Notes: generated by a model from the letters alone, not told the origin. A stretch of 64,000 nucleotides of DNA from Pseudomonas syringae (GCF_023278085.1 NZ_CP066265.1:612001-676000), one strand, 5' to 3'; counted from the first letter of the stretch, positions 9,340 to 17,808 are shown. Made by a program: numbers and translations.

Positions 9340-10261
9340 CGCTCCTGTTTTGATCACTGGAGGCGCTGGTTTCATTGGCTCGCACCTGGCTGACGCATTG
9401 CTCGCCAACGGGCACAGCGTGCGTATCCTCGACAATCTCTCGGCGGGCAAGCGCAGCAATCTTCCGCTCGATAACCCACGGGTAGAGTTGATCGTCGGTG
9501 ACGTCGCCGATGCGGCGCTGGTCAAGCGCGCCGCGCAGGGTTGTCAGGCCGTCGTGCATCTCGCCGCCGTTGCATCGGTGCAAGCCTCGGTCGACGACCC
9601 GGTGCGTACCCACCAGAGCAACTTCATCGGCACATTGAATGTCTGCGAAGCGATGCGTGAAGCCGGTATCAAACGCGTGGTCTTCGCTTCCAGTGCGGCC
9701 GTCTATGGCAACAATGGCGAAGGCGAGGCGATCACCGAAGACACCCCCAAAGCGCCGTTGACTCCCTATGCATCGGACAAGCTGGCCAGCGAGTACTACC
9801 TGGACTTCTACCGACGTCAGCATGGCCTGGAACCGGTCATCTTCCGCTTCTTCAACATCTTCGGCCCGCGTCAGGACCCGTCGTCGCCGTACTCCGGCGT
9901 GATCAGCATCTTTGCCGAACGCGTCCAGAACGGCCTGCCGATCACTGTGTTTGGCGACGGCGAGCAGACGCGTGACTTCTTCTACGTCGGTGACCTGCTC
10001 AAGCTGCTGCTGCAGGCTCTGTCGCGGGACAGTGCCATCGAAGGCGCGGTCAATGTCGGCCTGAACAAGACCTCGTCGCTCAACGAACTGCTGGCTGCGC
10101 TTTCGCAGGTTGTCGGCAAACAGCCGGAAGTCAGCTATCAGGCCCCACGCTCGGGCGACATCAAACACTCCCGCGCCAGCAACCAGCGCTTGCTGGAACA
10201 CTTCACCCTCGACGAGCCAACGCCACTGGTGCGCGGGCTTGAGTTGTTGATGGGGCAGTGA
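9332..10261 (+). CDS. NAD-dependent epimerase/dehydratase (UDP-glucose 4-epimerase-like)
   Basis: A 309-residue extended SDR. The ATG at 9332 (MSDAPVLITGGAGFIGSHLA) overlaps the stop of the preceding gene. The NAD motif GGAGFIG is at residues 10-16; the catalytic Ser lies in VFASSAAVYG and the YxxxK in TPYASDKLASEYY. RFFNIFGPRQDPSSPYSGVI is the usual substrate-binding segment of GalE-like epimerases. It probably interconverts nucleotide sugars for surface polysaccharide, together with the upstream gene. No glycosyltransferases are adjacent. Confidence 0.85.
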   Translation: MSDAPVLITGGAGFIGSHLADALLANGHSVRILDNLSAGKRSNLPLDNPRVELIVGDVADAALVKRAAQGCQAVVHLAAVASVQASVDDPVRTHQSNFIGTLNVCEAMREAGIKRVVFASSAAVYGNNGEGEAITEDTPKAPLTPYASDKLASEYYLDFYRRQHGLEPVIFRFFNIFGPRQDPSSPYSGVISIFAERVQNGLPITVFGDGEQTRDFFYVGDLLKLLLQALSRDSAIEGAVNVGLNKTSSLNELLAALSQVVGKQPEVSYQAPRSGDIKHSRASNQRLLEHFTLDEPTPLVRGLELLMGQ

Positions 10262-10279
10262 GCCCCGCATCAATCACTG

Positions 10280-10350
10280 ATCCTCCCCACGCTCTGCGTG
10301 GTGACGCATTTCTGGACGCTCTGCGTCCGAGAGTGGTAGCCAGGAATCCG
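10280..10350. repeat. GCTCTGCGT repeat remnant
   Basis: CCACGCTCTGCGTGG at 10287-10301 and GGACGCTCTGCGTCC are two short palindromes of the same family as the larger repeat clusters in this window (GACGCTCTGCGTC core). They fill the gap between the epimerase and the ompW terminator. Confidence 0.6.
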
Positions 10351-10370
10351 CGACGCGCCGCTCAAACCAC

Positions 10371-10401
10371 AAAAAACGAAGGCACCCGATGAGGGTGCCT
10401 T
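10371..10401 (-). terminator. Rho-independent terminator of ompW/oprG
   Basis: AAGGCACCC (10379-10387), loop GATGA, GGGTGCCTT (10393-10401): a perfect 9-bp stem. Read on the minus strand it is followed by CGTTTTTT, and it lies 27 bp after the ompW stop. Confidence 0.85.
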
Positions 10402-10427
10402 TGTGTGTGGCGCTTGAGGTCTGTAGG

Positions 10428-11114
10428 TCAGAACTTGTAACCCACACCCACCATGTATACCCATGGATCGATATCCACATCGACTCTGGTCTTGCTGACG
10501 GCCAGGGCTGACGGGCCGTCCACGCTGGCTTCGGTGTCGATGTCGACATACCAGACCGAGGCGTTGACCAGCACGTTTTCGGTAATCATGTAGTCCATAC
10601 CCAACTGTGCGGCCAGGCCGACCGAGTCCTTGAGCTTGAGGTTGCTGAAGCCCTGATTCTTGCGGTTGCTGGTCAGGTCATTGTCGAAGAACGTGGTGTA
10701 GTTGATGCCCACGCCTGCATACGGCTGGAATCTGGACGAAGGCTCCATCGGGTAGTACTGCAGCGACAGGGTGGGCGGCAGTTGTTTGATGTCGGCCAGT
10801 TTGCCGTCCAGGCCAGGGCCCAGGCCTTTGACCGATACGGTGTGGCTGAACGGCGTGGCGGCCAGCAGTTCGATGCCGACGTGTTGGGTCAGCATGTAAG
10901 CGAAGGTCAGGCCGAGCTGGTTTTCGCCGTTGACCGTGGCTTTGGTGCCGGGAACCTTGGCGCCATCGAGACGGACTTCGCCGCTGTCTTCGTTAGGCTG
11001 GACGTGCGCGACACCGGCGCGAACAATGAAGTCGCCTTCTTCATAGGCGTGTGCCGCGACCGGGGCGGTGAGGGCGAGCGCGACAAGGGACGCGCGTAGC
11101 AGGTGCTTGTTCAT
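10428..11114 (-). CDS. oprG: OmpW/OprG-family outer membrane protein
   Basis: A 228-residue outer membrane protein. The N-terminus MNKHLLRASLVALALTAPVA followed by AHA-YEEGDF is a signal peptide cleaved near residue 23. The mature part has OmpW hallmarks (EGDFIVRAGVAHVQPNE, NGENQLGLTFAYMLTQHVGI, LPPTLSLQYYP) and ends VYMVGVGYKF with a C-terminal Phe, as expected for an 8-stranded barrel. The family forms a channel for small hydrophobic molecules. It has its own terminator and stands where P. aeruginosa has oprG (PA4067), between the epimerase and the zinc-linked ABC block. Confidence 0.92.
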   Translation of the reverse strand: MNKHLLRASLVALALTAPVAAHAYEEGDFIVRAGVAHVQPNEDSGEVRLDGAKVPGTKATVNGENQLGLTFAYMLTQHVGIELLAATPFSHTVSVKGLGPGLDGKLADIKQLPPTLSLQYYPMEPSSRFQPYAGVGINYTTFFDNDLTSNRKNQGFSNLKLKDSVGLAAQLGMDYMITENVLVNASVWYVDIDTEASVDGPSALAVSKTRVDVDIDPWVYMVGVGYKF

Positions 11115-11217
11115 GGAGGCTCCAGGGATCAGTCAAAATTTATGGGCGTAATGTTAAAGCGCTGTCGAGCGGCGACTTTGACTCAGCTCAATGAAATCGC
11201 TGGGAACCTCGTCATCC

Positions 11218-11754
11218 TCATGAATCCGGCAACTCGTAGACAAGAATCTTGTCTGCCTGCATCTGATAACCCGCTTCTGCCAGCTCGCTGCTTGACGATT
11301 TGGCCTGCATCGGTCCTTCGATCCAGTACGGCTGATACAGCTCATCGACCTTCACGCCCAGCTCACTCGTGACATGCACGATCTGGTTCGCTGGCGGCGG
11401 CGGCACATGTATGCAGGCACCGAAATACGGCACCAGCAAAAACTCCGTCACTCTGCCTTCTTCGCTGACCTCAAGCGGCACAATGTAGCCCGGCAAACGC
11501 ACCATCTGACCATCCAGCGCCTTGACCACCGGCGCATGCGGGGCCAGTTGATGGGCGGCAGGCGCCGCCTCCATGGCCAGTGCATCGGACAGCTTCGACA
11601 TGTCGTGCAGTGGCGCCGTTACCGGTTTCACCACAGGTGCGTCGGGTGGAATCATGTCATTCCAGGTCAGTTCACGCGGCTCGGCGGCCCACAATTGAGT
11701 GGTAACCGAGAGCAGCAGAGTGAGTAGCATGCGCCGCATCATGAAGGTCCTCAT
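11218..11754 (-). CDS. DUF3299 secreted protein of zinc-linked ABC operon
   Basis: A 178-residue exported protein. The ATG at 11754 overlaps the stop of the permease gene (ATGA), which supports it over the nearby ATGs at 11742 and 11739. A signal peptide (MRRMLLTLLLSVTTQLWAAEP) is followed by TWNDMIPP and PGYIVPLEV, then FLLVPYFGACIHVPPPPANQ with a conserved Cys-His pair, typical of DUF3299. It is the last gene of the putative zinc-regulated block and corresponds to P. aeruginosa PA4066. The Cys/His pair suggests metal handling in the periplasm, but no biochemical role is known to me. Confidence 0.8.
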   Translation of the reverse strand: MRTFMMRRMLLTLLLSVTTQLWAAEPRELTWNDMIPPDAPVVKPVTAPLHDMSKLSDALAMEAAPAAHQLAPHAPVVKALDGQMVRLPGYIVPLEVSEEGRVTEFLLVPYFGACIHVPPPPANQIVHVTSELGVKVDELYQPYWIEGPMQAKSSSSELAEAGYQMQADKILVYELPDS

Positions 11755-13016
11755 AAACGAATCGACAGTCCATCGGCCAGTGACTGCCTGTAGGCTCGCC
11801 AGGCTGGCACGGTTCCCATCAACAGCGCGCAACCGAGAATGCCACCCAGTAATGTCCATTCATATTGGCCAGGTGGCATAGACGAGAGGTACAGGCCGTA
11901 GTTTTCGAGCACATAGTCACGGGCCGCGAAAATGCCGAGATAGAGCAGCGCAAGGCCACTGACGACCCCGGCCAGCGCGAGCGCGAACGCTTCAAGTATG
12001 AGCAGGCTTGCGATATGCCAGGGTCGTGCGCCGACCGAGCGCAGGATCGCCATTTCCCGGCGACGCTCGTTGAGGCTGGTGAGAATCGCGGTGAGCATGC
12101 CGATCAGTCCGGTCAGCACCACGAACAGGGAAATCACGAACAGCGCTTTTTCGGCGGTGCCCATCAAACTCCACAGCTCCTGCAAGGCCACGCCCGGCAG
12201 GATCGCCAGCATCGGCTCGCCACGGTACTCATTGATTTCGCGTTGCAGGCTGAACGTCGAGATCTTGCTGTTCAGGCCCAGCATGAACGCGGTAATCGCA
12301 CTGGGCGTCAGGTCCATGTTGCGCGCCTGATCGGCGGAAATGCGTTCGTTGCCGCGTGCCGGAGCGCCGTTGTGCCAATCGATATGAATAGCTTCCATGC
12401 CGCCCAGGCTGATATGCAATGTGCGGTCCACGGGCGTGCCGGTCGGTTTCAGAACACCGACTACGGTAAACGGTTTGTCGTCATGCTTGACCAGGCTGAT
12501 CGCCGCCACGCCGTGCGCCAACACCAGCTTGTCGCCCAGTTTGTAATGCAGCGCCTTGGCCACTTCAGAGCCCAGCACCACTTCGAACGGATCGGTCTTG
12601 AACTCGCGCCCCTCGGCCATTTCCAGGTGTTGCTGGCGACCGAACTGGTAATGCTCGAAATACGCTTCGTTGGTGCCCATCACCCGATAGCCACGGTGTG
12701 AGTCGCCCAGCGAAATCGGGATCGCCCATTTGACCTGCTTGCTTTGCGCAAAATGCTCGAAGCTGTCCCAGCGAATGTTGTTGGTGGCATTGCCGATGCG
12801 GAACACCGAATACAACAACAGATTGATCGAGCCGGAGCGCGCACCGACGATCAGATCGGTGCCGCTGATGGTGCTGGCGAAACTGGCGCGGGCCTCAGTG
12901 CGCACCCGTTCCACGGCCAGCAGCAGGCACACTGACAGGGCGATGGCGAAGGCAGTGAGAAAGGCGGTGAAGCGGCGATTGGCCAGGCTGGCGATGGCCA
13001 GACGAAACAGATACAT
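11751..13016 (-). CDS. ABC transporter permease, FtsX/MacB-like
   Basis: A 421-residue inner membrane permease: an N-terminal helix (RRFTAFLTAFAIALSVCLLLA), a large periplasmic domain of about 220 residues, then three C-terminal helices (ALFVISLFVVLTGLIGMLTA, LLILEAFALALAGVVSGLAL, LLGGILGCALLMGTVPA). This is the MacB/LolCE/FtsX layout, whose members move or pull substrates from the outer face of the membrane using a cytoplasmic ATPase. It starts 1 bp after the end of the ATPase gene and overlaps the DUF3299 gene. It corresponds to P. aeruginosa PA4065 by order. Confidence 0.87.
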   Translation of the reverse strand: MYLFRLAIASLANRRFTAFLTAFAIALSVCLLLAVERVRTEARASFASTISGTDLIVGARSGSINLLLYSVFRIGNATNNIRWDSFEHFAQSKQVKWAIPISLGDSHRGYRVMGTNEAYFEHYQFGRQQHLEMAEGREFKTDPFEVVLGSEVAKALHYKLGDKLVLAHGVAAISLVKHDDKPFTVVGVLKPTGTPVDRTLHISLGGMEAIHIDWHNGAPARGNERISADQARNMDLTPSAITAFMLGLNSKISTFSLQREINEYRGEPMLAILPGVALQELWSLMGTAEKALFVISLFVVLTGLIGMLTAILTSLNERRREMAILRSVGARPWHIASLLILEAFALALAGVVSGLALLYLGIFAARDYVLENYGLYLSSMPPGQYEWTLLGGILGCALLMGTVPAWRAYRQSLADGLSIRL

Positions 13017-13017
13017 C

Positions 13018-13728
13018 TCAACTCTCCACAGCGACGGCGGCGCGATTCAGGTCGCTCAGCGACAGATTGCGATCAAACAGGGGGGCCAGGCTCTGGTCAT
13101 GACTGACGAACAGCAGGCTGGCCCCGGCCTCGCGGCATTCGGCGAACAACAAGCGGATGAACGCCTCTCGCGAGTCGGCATCCAGCGCGGACGTCGGCTC
13201 GTCGGCAATCACCAGTTCCGGCTGACCGATCAATGCCCGGGCGGCGGCCACGCGTTGCTGCTGGCCGATGGACAGCGAGTCGGCGCGGCGGACGAGCATT
13301 GCCGGATCTTTCAGGCCCAGGTGGGCGAGCAGGGTGGTGGTGGCTTTTTCCACGCTGCCATGGCGTTGCCTGGCACGCTCTGCGCGGACCTTGGAAAAGT
13401 GACAGGGCAGCTCGATGTTTTCTCGCACCGACAGAAACGGCAGCAGGTTGAACTGCTGGAAGATGTAGCCGGTGTGATCGACACGAAAACGATCACGCGC
13501 CGCTGACGACAGGCCCGACAGTTCCTGATTCAACAGACGGATGCTGCCACTGACGGGTTTTTGCACGCCGCCGAGCAAACCCAGCAGTGTGGTTTTGCCG
13601 CTGCCGCTGGGGCCTTTGAGGAACAGCGTTTCGCCGGTTTGCAGGCGGAAGCTGGGGATGTCCAGCAGTTGAGGATGACCAGGCCAGTTGAAGCTCAGGT
13701 CCGACAACTCGATCAGTGCTTGGGTCAT
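13018..13728 (-). CDS. ABC transporter ATP-binding protein, LolD/MacB-like
   Basis: A 236-residue ATPase. Walker A GPSGSGKTT is at about residues 39-47, the Q-loop region at YIFQQFNLLPFLSV, the signature at DSLSIGQQQRVAAARAL, and Walker B at LVIADEPTSALD with the switch His in LLFVSHDQSL. The LSIGQ form of the signature and the overall length fit the LolD/MacB/FtsE subfamily, which pairs with FtsX-type permeases such as the next gene. It begins 31 bp beyond a terminator-like hairpin that follows the His-rich gene upstream. Confidence 0.9.
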   Translation of the reverse strand: MTQALIELSDLSFNWPGHPQLLDIPSFRLQTGETLFLKGPSGSGKTTLLGLLGGVQKPVSGSIRLLNQELSGLSSAARDRFRVDHTGYIFQQFNLLPFLSVRENIELPCHFSKVRAERARQRHGSVEKATTTLLAHLGLKDPAMLVRRADSLSIGQQQRVAAARALIGQPELVIADEPTSALDADSREAFIRLLFAECREAGASLLFVSHDQSLAPLFDRNLSLSDLNRAAVAVES

Positions 13729-13750
13729 GGCTGACTCACGCTCGGTTGGA

Positions 13751-13777
13751 AATTAAAAGACCGGGCCAGGCCCGGTC
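13751..13777 (-). terminator. Intra-operon terminator/attenuator after the His-rich gene
   Basis: GACCGGGC (13759-13766), loop CAG, GCCCGGTC (13770-13777). On the minus strand the hairpin is followed by TTTTAATT, an intrinsic-terminator form. It sits between the stop of the His-rich gene (13797) and the ABC ATPase start (13728), so it may lower expression of the downstream three genes relative to the first. Confidence 0.75.
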
Positions 13778-13796
13778 GTGGTGCCACAGGGTGCGA

Positions 13797-14384
13797 TCAG
13801 AATTTCAGCGTCGGATTCGCTGCAATCACTTCTGCGCCCGACTGGCCGCCCGGCGAAATCAGTTGTACCTGAAGCTTCTTGGTGTCGGGAAAGGTTTTGA
13901 ATATTTGCGACAGGTCGAGCTTCTTCAGAATAGCCGGCGCGTCACAGACGAACTTGTAGTGACCGTGGATTTCACTGTGCTCGTGATGATCTGCGTCGCC
14001 CGCTTCGGCGTGTTCTTCGTGATCATCATCCTTGTCGCCAAACAGCGGGCTTTCCAGCTTCACTGAGGTGGCCGAGCAGTTGGCCGCATCGGCAATGCTG
14101 AACAGTGCGTTGGGCTTGAGCAGCAATTCACGCGCCTTGGCCACTTTGGCCTTGTCTTCGTCTGACGTCGCAACGTGTTCGAAGCCCACGATGTTCATGG
14201 CCGGGCTGTCGAATTCGAACTCCAGGGTCTTGCCTTCCAGCACCACGTCCAGACGCCCGACACCGTGCTCGTGCGCGCCAAGGCTGCCGTGTTCGTCGCC
14301 GTGATCATGATCGTGTTCTTCAGCAGCATGGGCGGCAACCAGTGGCAGCAGGGCAAAGGGCAGGGCAAGTAGCAAGCGGCGCAT
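13797..14384 (-). CDS. His-rich zinc-binding secreted protein (ZrgA/DUF2796)
   Basis: A 195-residue exported protein. The ATG at 14384 gives the signal peptide MRRLLLALPFALLPLVAAHA, whereas a longer frame lacks one. The mature N-terminus is His/Asp-rich (EEHDHDHGDEHG), then GAHEHGVGRLDVVLEGKTLE and SPAMNIVGFEHVATS, the DUF2796/ZrgA core. A second metal-rich loop (DDDHEEHAEAGDADHHEHSE) lies at about residues 115-135. It is the promoter-proximal gene of the block matching P. aeruginosa PA4063-PA4066, recalled as a Zur-controlled operon. It probably binds zinc in the periplasm under zinc limitation. Confidence 0.87.
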   Translation of the reverse strand: MRRLLLALPFALLPLVAAHAAEEHDHDHGDEHGSLGAHEHGVGRLDVVLEGKTLEFEFDSPAMNIVGFEHVATSDEDKAKVAKARELLLKPNALFSIADAANCSATSVKLESPLFGDKDDDHEEHAEAGDADHHEHSEIHGHYKFVCDAPAILKKLDLSQIFKTFPDTKKLQVQLISPGGQSGAEVIAANPTLKF

Positions 14385-14685
14385 AGCGGACTCCGGGGCA
14401 TCGTTCGAAAAACTGTTATGTGATCTTATAACAATCACATCGGTGAGTGGACGTGTTTTTTATTCGCCGTGCGGATGGAGGTTTGCTTGCAGCGCAGTAT
14501 TCGACGGTGTCATCCGGAATACCGGCGCCAGTGCTTATGCCGAACGGGTCTCACACTCTGCATCATCGAGTCCTACTCTGTAACATGAAAATCGCTACAC
14601 CTGCGCCGGATGCACCGGAATGATGTTCACCTCCAGTGGGGACGGCATTCGACCTGAGCCGAGTGCATTATCAAGGAAGATATCG
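14385..14685. other. Divergent intergenic region with Zur site
   Basis: This 301-bp gap separates the zinc-linked operon (minus strand) from the NTF2-like gene (plus strand). It contains the Zur-like box at 14419-14433. No ORF, RNA gene or other repeat is apparent in the remainder. Confidence 0.6.
14419..14433. promoter_or_regulatory. Zur-box-like operator
   Basis: TGTGATCTTATAACA matches the enterobacterial Zur consensus TGTTATANTATAACA at 12 of the 14 defined positions, counted by hand. It lies 35-50 bp upstream of the His-rich gene start, where promoter occlusion is plausible. An overlapping palindrome (ATGTGAT ... ATCACAT, 14418-14440) surrounds it. Confidence 0.6.
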
Positions 14686-15108
14686 ATGAACAAGCTCCAT
14701 CCGAACAGAGAAATCCTGCGTGCGGTGTACAAGGATCTGACACGCATTATCGAGTTTGCTGATGCCGACATTGTGCTGCACAAGGCGGATCAGGGTGCTG
14801 GCGGCGGCTTATCCATTGCCATTGGCAAAGACGCGGTGCTGGCCCATGAGATCAATCTGCTCAGGTGTATAGGCCAGACCTTGTACATGGACATCCACGA
14901 TATCGTTGCCAACGATCACTTCGGTTCGGTATTGGGGGAGATGCGCGCCAGTTGCGAGGGCCGCAGAATCATCATGCCCTTCTGCGGCCTGTGGCGGTTT
15001 CGGGATGGCAGGATTGTCGAGCACTGGGAAAACGTCTATGACGTGCGGGCGCTGGGCGACTTCATGAACGGCAAGCAACCGACCGTCAACCAGTGGCGTT
15101 ACGCGTGA
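14686..15108 (+). CDS. NTF2-like/SnoaL-type protein
   Basis: A 140-residue protein starting at the ATG at 14686 (MNKLHPNREILRAVYKDLTR) with AAGGAAGA 8 bp upstream. The pattern AVYKDLTRIIEFADADIVLH at the N-terminus and FCGLWRFRDGRIVEHWENVYD at the C-terminus is characteristic of the nuclear transport factor 2 fold (SnoaL-like), where the conserved W-R-F-x-D-G-R-I-x-E-H-W segment forms a strand of the pocket. These small proteins serve as isomerases, hydrolases or ligand binders; nothing here fixes the role. Confidence 0.75.
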   Translation: MNKLHPNREILRAVYKDLTRIIEFADADIVLHKADQGAGGGLSIAIGKDAVLAHEINLLRCIGQTLYMDIHDIVANDHFGSVLGEMRASCEGRRIIMPFCGLWRFRDGRIVEHWENVYDVRALGDFMNGKQPTVNQWRYA

Positions 15109-15169
15109 GCATGGGAATACCGGTCAGCCTGTGGGAGCATGTGCGCCTGATTGTCAGCAGGTAAACATC

Positions 15170-15523
15170 ATGTTGCGTATTCGTGGAACCGTAGGCGAGT
15201 GGCCGGTGGATTTGACCCTTGAACTGGACGAAAGCGACTGGGCCCAACTGGGGGCACAGCTTAAAGCGGTCGCCCCCGAGGTGTCGGCAGTCGAGGTCGA
15301 AGGCAAACCGGTCAATCAGGATGAAAGGCTGTGGCAGGTTGCTCAGGAGTTACTGCAGAAGGCCGGGCACATGAGCGGACCGGACCTGTTGGCGCAACTG
15401 GAAGGGCTGACCGGCAGCACGGCGGCAGGCAAGCATTTGCTGGTGCGCTTGCGTCATTCTGCCAACGTGAAAGTCGAGAGTGGCGGCGATGCGCCGTTGT
15501 ACCGCTGGATCGAGACGGTTTGA
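15170..15523 (+). CDS. Conserved hypothetical protein
   Basis: A 117-residue soluble protein starting at the ATG at 15170 (MLRIRGTVGEWPVDLTLELD); the spacing to upstream CAGCAGGTAAAC makes this the best start. It is acidic and Ala/Leu-rich with predicted alternating strands (LRIRGTVGEWPVDLTLELDE) then helices (LWQVAQELLQKAG). I do not recognise a functional motif. It converges on the cnoX-like gene, and by position it may correspond to the small gene PA4062 of P. aeruginosa. Confidence 0.7.
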   Translation: MLRIRGTVGEWPVDLTLELDESDWAQLGAQLKAVAPEVSAVEVEGKPVNQDERLWQVAQELLQKAGHMSGPDLLAQLEGLTGSTAAGKHLLVRLRHSANVKVESGGDAPLYRWIETV

Positions 15524-15533
15524 TCCGAGGATC

Positions 15534-15564
15534 AGCAACAGGCACCGAAGCAGTGCCTGTTGCT
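15534..15564. terminator. Bidirectional stem-loop between convergent genes
   Basis: AGCAACAGGCAC (15534-15545) and GTGCCTGTTGCT (15553-15564) form a perfect 12-bp stem with a 7-nt loop, placed 10 bp after the plus-strand stop and 7 bp after the minus-strand stop. The U-tract is weak on both sides, but position and strength support a shared terminator. Confidence 0.65.
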
Positions 15565-15571
15565 TGATAGC

Positions 15572-16444
15572 TTAGTACAGCGCAGCAAACAGCTTACGGC
15601 GGTAGGCCGTGACCAGCGGGTGATCGTTGCCCAGCAGGTCGAACACCTGCAGCAAGGTTTTGTGCGGCAGGCCCTCGGCGTAATTGCGGTTGCGGATGAA
15701 CAGCTTGAGCAGACCGTCGAGCGCTGCTTCGTACTGTTGGCGCGACAACTGCTGAATTGCCAGTTGATGCGCGGCTTCATCATCTTGCGGGTTTTGCGCC
15801 AGACGGCTTTTCAGCTCGGCGGCATCCGGCAGGGTGGCGGCTTCGGCAAGAAACATCAGCTGCGCCTTGGCGCCTGCCAGGTCGGCCTTGTGGGCATCGC
15901 CAGTGACGGCATCCAGTACGGCTTTGGCTTCGCCCAGCTCGCCCCGTTCCGCTAGGCAGCGCGCGTACAGAATGAGCGCTGCAGCGTTAGTGTTGTCTTC
16001 ACCCAGCAGTGCCTTGAGCACTGCCTCGGCCTCGGAGAAGCGGCTTTCGGCAAACAGCGCCTGCGCCTGCTTGAGCGGGTCGGCGGCTGGCGGTGGCGGC
16101 ATGACGACGTGCTGGTCGAGAATCTTGCGAATCTCCGACTCCGGCTGGGCTCCGGCAAAACCGTCCACCGGCTGGCCGTCCTTGAACAGCACCACGGTCG
16201 GCAGGCTGCGAATACCGAAACGTGCAACGACATCCGGTTCGGCGTCGCAATTGACCTTGGCCAGCAGCAGCTCGCCTTGATAACTCTCGGTGATTTGCTG
16301 CAACAGCGGCATCAAGACCTTGCAGGGCGCACACCACTCGGCCCAGAAATCGACCAGTACCGGCTGATCGAATGACTTGTCGATCACCAGTTGATCGAAG
16401 GTCGCGGTGGTCGCGTCGAAGATGTAAGCAGTGTCCTGGCTCAT
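15572..16444 (-). CDS. cnoX: Thioredoxin-TPR co-chaperone, CnoX/YbbN-like
   Basis: A 290-residue cytoplasmic protein starting at the ATG at 16444 (MSQDTAYIFDATTATFDQLV). An N-terminal thioredoxin domain carries the active-site WAEWCAPCKVL at about residues 33-43, and RSLPTVVLFKDGQPVDGFAG with the cis-Pro. A C-terminal half of tetratricopeptide-like helices follows (ADPLKQAQALFAESRFSEAE, DDEAAHQLAIQQLSRQQYEA). This is the YbbN/CnoX layout, a holdase linked to the GroEL chaperonin and oxidative stress. Unlike E. coli CnoX, which has SQHC, this protein keeps the full redox-active CAPC. Confidence 0.88.
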   Translation of the reverse strand: MSQDTAYIFDATTATFDQLVIDKSFDQPVLVDFWAEWCAPCKVLMPLLQQITESYQGELLLAKVNCDAEPDVVARFGIRSLPTVVLFKDGQPVDGFAGAQPESEIRKILDQHVVMPPPPAADPLKQAQALFAESRFSEAEAVLKALLGEDNTNAAALILYARCLAERGELGEAKAVLDAVTGDAHKADLAGAKAQLMFLAEAATLPDAAELKSRLAQNPQDDEAAHQLAIQQLSRQQYEAALDGLLKLFIRNRNYAEGLPHKTLLQVFDLLGNDHPLVTAYRRKLFAALY

Positions 16445-16509
16445 TGCACGTCTCGAAGATTCTGAATGCCGCCAACTATAAAGCCCACAGGGCAATGCTG
16501 AAAGCGGCG

Positions 16510-16712
16510 TAGCTGAGTCTGGCTCCAACGCTCCGTGTCGCCACACCTGCCGGAGCGTGCGGAAACTAAACTATCGTGCGACGCTCCGCGTCGCCATGCC
16601 GTTCCGGACGCTCCGCGTCCTCTTTGCGACGCAGAGCGTCGAGAAATGCATTCCGACGCCGGAGCGTGCGGAACGATAACGTCAACTATCGTGCCCGCTG
16701 CAGATATTACGG
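16510..16712. repeat. GACGCTCCGCGTC repeat cluster
   Basis: This stretch holds GACGCTCCGCGTC (16570s), GGACGCTCCGCGTCC (16607-16621), GCGACGCAGAGCGTCG and GGAGCGTGCGGAACGATA, the same elements found at 42.5, 46.7, 51.9, 58.4 and 62.6 kb. Short frames across these repeats look like the spurious P. syringae DUF1534 family, so I do not call genes here. Confidence 0.75.
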
Positions 16713-16717
16713 AGCAA

Positions 16718-17167
16718 TCATGGTGCCTTGACGAACTGCAACTGCCCTAACGCCTGAGTCGTCGGCTGACCGATACGCATCGACGGCAGGTGCAGGATCA
16801 ACTGCCCGGACTGGCTGGCGCGGCCGCGCAGTTCTACACGCCCACCTACCGGAAACGCTTCCGGATTGAAGCGCAGCTGGAACGGCAGCGATTGGCCGTT
16901 GCCCTTGAGCAAGGTATTGGTCAGCAGTTTTTGTGGACGACCGCGGTCGTCGATCACCAGCATCGCCAGCTCGACTTCGGCCCCGGCCGGAACGCCCAGC
17001 AATTGCCCGCTGATTTCACGCTGAAAAGGTTGCAGCGGACCTGGCCCGGCTGGCAGCTTGATCGATGGTGCAACCGGCGGGGCGGCAGCGGGTTTTGGAG
17101 CGTCGTTGCTGCTGCAGGCGGCCAGCAAGCCAACGAGGCCTAGCAAAAACAGGGTTCGTAGCGTCAT
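16718..17167 (-). CDS. YbaY-family lipoprotein
   Basis: A 149-residue lipoprotein. The ATG at 17167 is preceded by GGAG at proper spacing (an upstream ATG at 17179 overlaps that site). The signal peptide [15 protein letters not shown] ends in a lipobox AAC with the Cys at residue 18. The mature part begins [16 protein letters not shown] and contains the YbaY/META-type segment ([29 protein letters not shown]). The function of this family is not defined; it is anchored in the envelope. Confidence 0.8.
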   Translation of the reverse strand: MTLRTLFLLGLVGLLAACSSNDAPKPAAAPPVAPSIKLPAGPGPLQPFQREISGQLLGVPAGAEVELAMLVIDDRGRPQKLLTNTLLKGNGQSLPFQLRFNPEAFPVGGRVELRGRASQSGQLILHLPSMRIGQPTTQALGQLQFVKAP

Positions 17168-17343
17168 CAAAAGCTCCACAAGGCAAAAATCAAAAGGCTG
17201 CGCGACGCCAGAGCTGCAGTATTACCGAGCGCGGGCAATTTAACATCGCTTTAATGCGCGTCTATATACCGCAAAGCCCCAGCCTTGTCTTGCCGACAGG
17301 ATGCGCTAACATGGCGCTCCTCATTCTTTCGTTGCCAGCCACC

Positions 17344-17808
17344 ATGCACTGTCCCTTCTGCGGTGCCAATGACACCAAAGTCATCGACTCCCGCCTCGTC
17401 GCCGAAGGCGAGCAAGTACGCCGCCGACGCGAATGCCTGGCCTGCGGCGAGCGCTTCACCACGTTCGAAACCGCCGAGCTGGTCTTGCCGCGCCTGATCA
17501 AGCAGGACGGCAGCCGCCAGCCTTTCGATGAAGAAAAGCTGCGTGCCGGCATGCAGCGCGCCCTCGAAAAGCGTCCGGTGAGTGTCGAGCGTCTTGAAGC
17601 GGCGCTGGCGCACATCAAGCACAAGCTGCGGGCAACCGGTGAGCGTGAAGTCAAATCTCTGGTGGTCGGTGAGCTGGTCATGACCGAGCTGCAAAAGCTC
17701 GACGAAGTGGCCTACATCCGCTTTGCCTCGGTGTACCGCCGCTTTCAGGATCTCAACGAATTTCGTGAAGAAATCGACCGTCTGGCCCGCGAGCCGGGTA
17801 AGGAATGA
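17344..17808 (+). CDS. nrdR: Transcriptional repressor NrdR
   Basis: A 154-residue regulator of ribonucleotide reductase genes. The start at 17344 ([20 protein letters not shown]) is fixed by the zinc ribbon at the very N-terminus: CPFC at residues 3-6 and CLAC near residues 31-34 with GERFTTFE. An ATP-cone domain follows (about residues 49-139: [37 protein letters not shown]). It binds NrdR boxes upstream of nrd genes in response to nucleotide state. It overlaps ribD by 4 bp, the standard order in pseudomonads. Confidence 0.97.
   Translation: MHCPFCGANDTKVIDSRLVAEGEQVRRRRECLACGERFTTFETAELVLPRLIKQDGSRQPFDEEKLRAGMQRALEKRPVSVERLEAALAHIKHKLRATGEREVKSLVVGELVMTELQKLDEVAYIRFASVYRRFQDLNEFREEIDRLAREPGKE

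Noticed and set aside
14620..14685. Upstream in-frame start (14620) for the NTF2-like gene
   Set aside because: The 22 extra residues look non-coding, and AAGGAAGA precedes the ATG at 14686.
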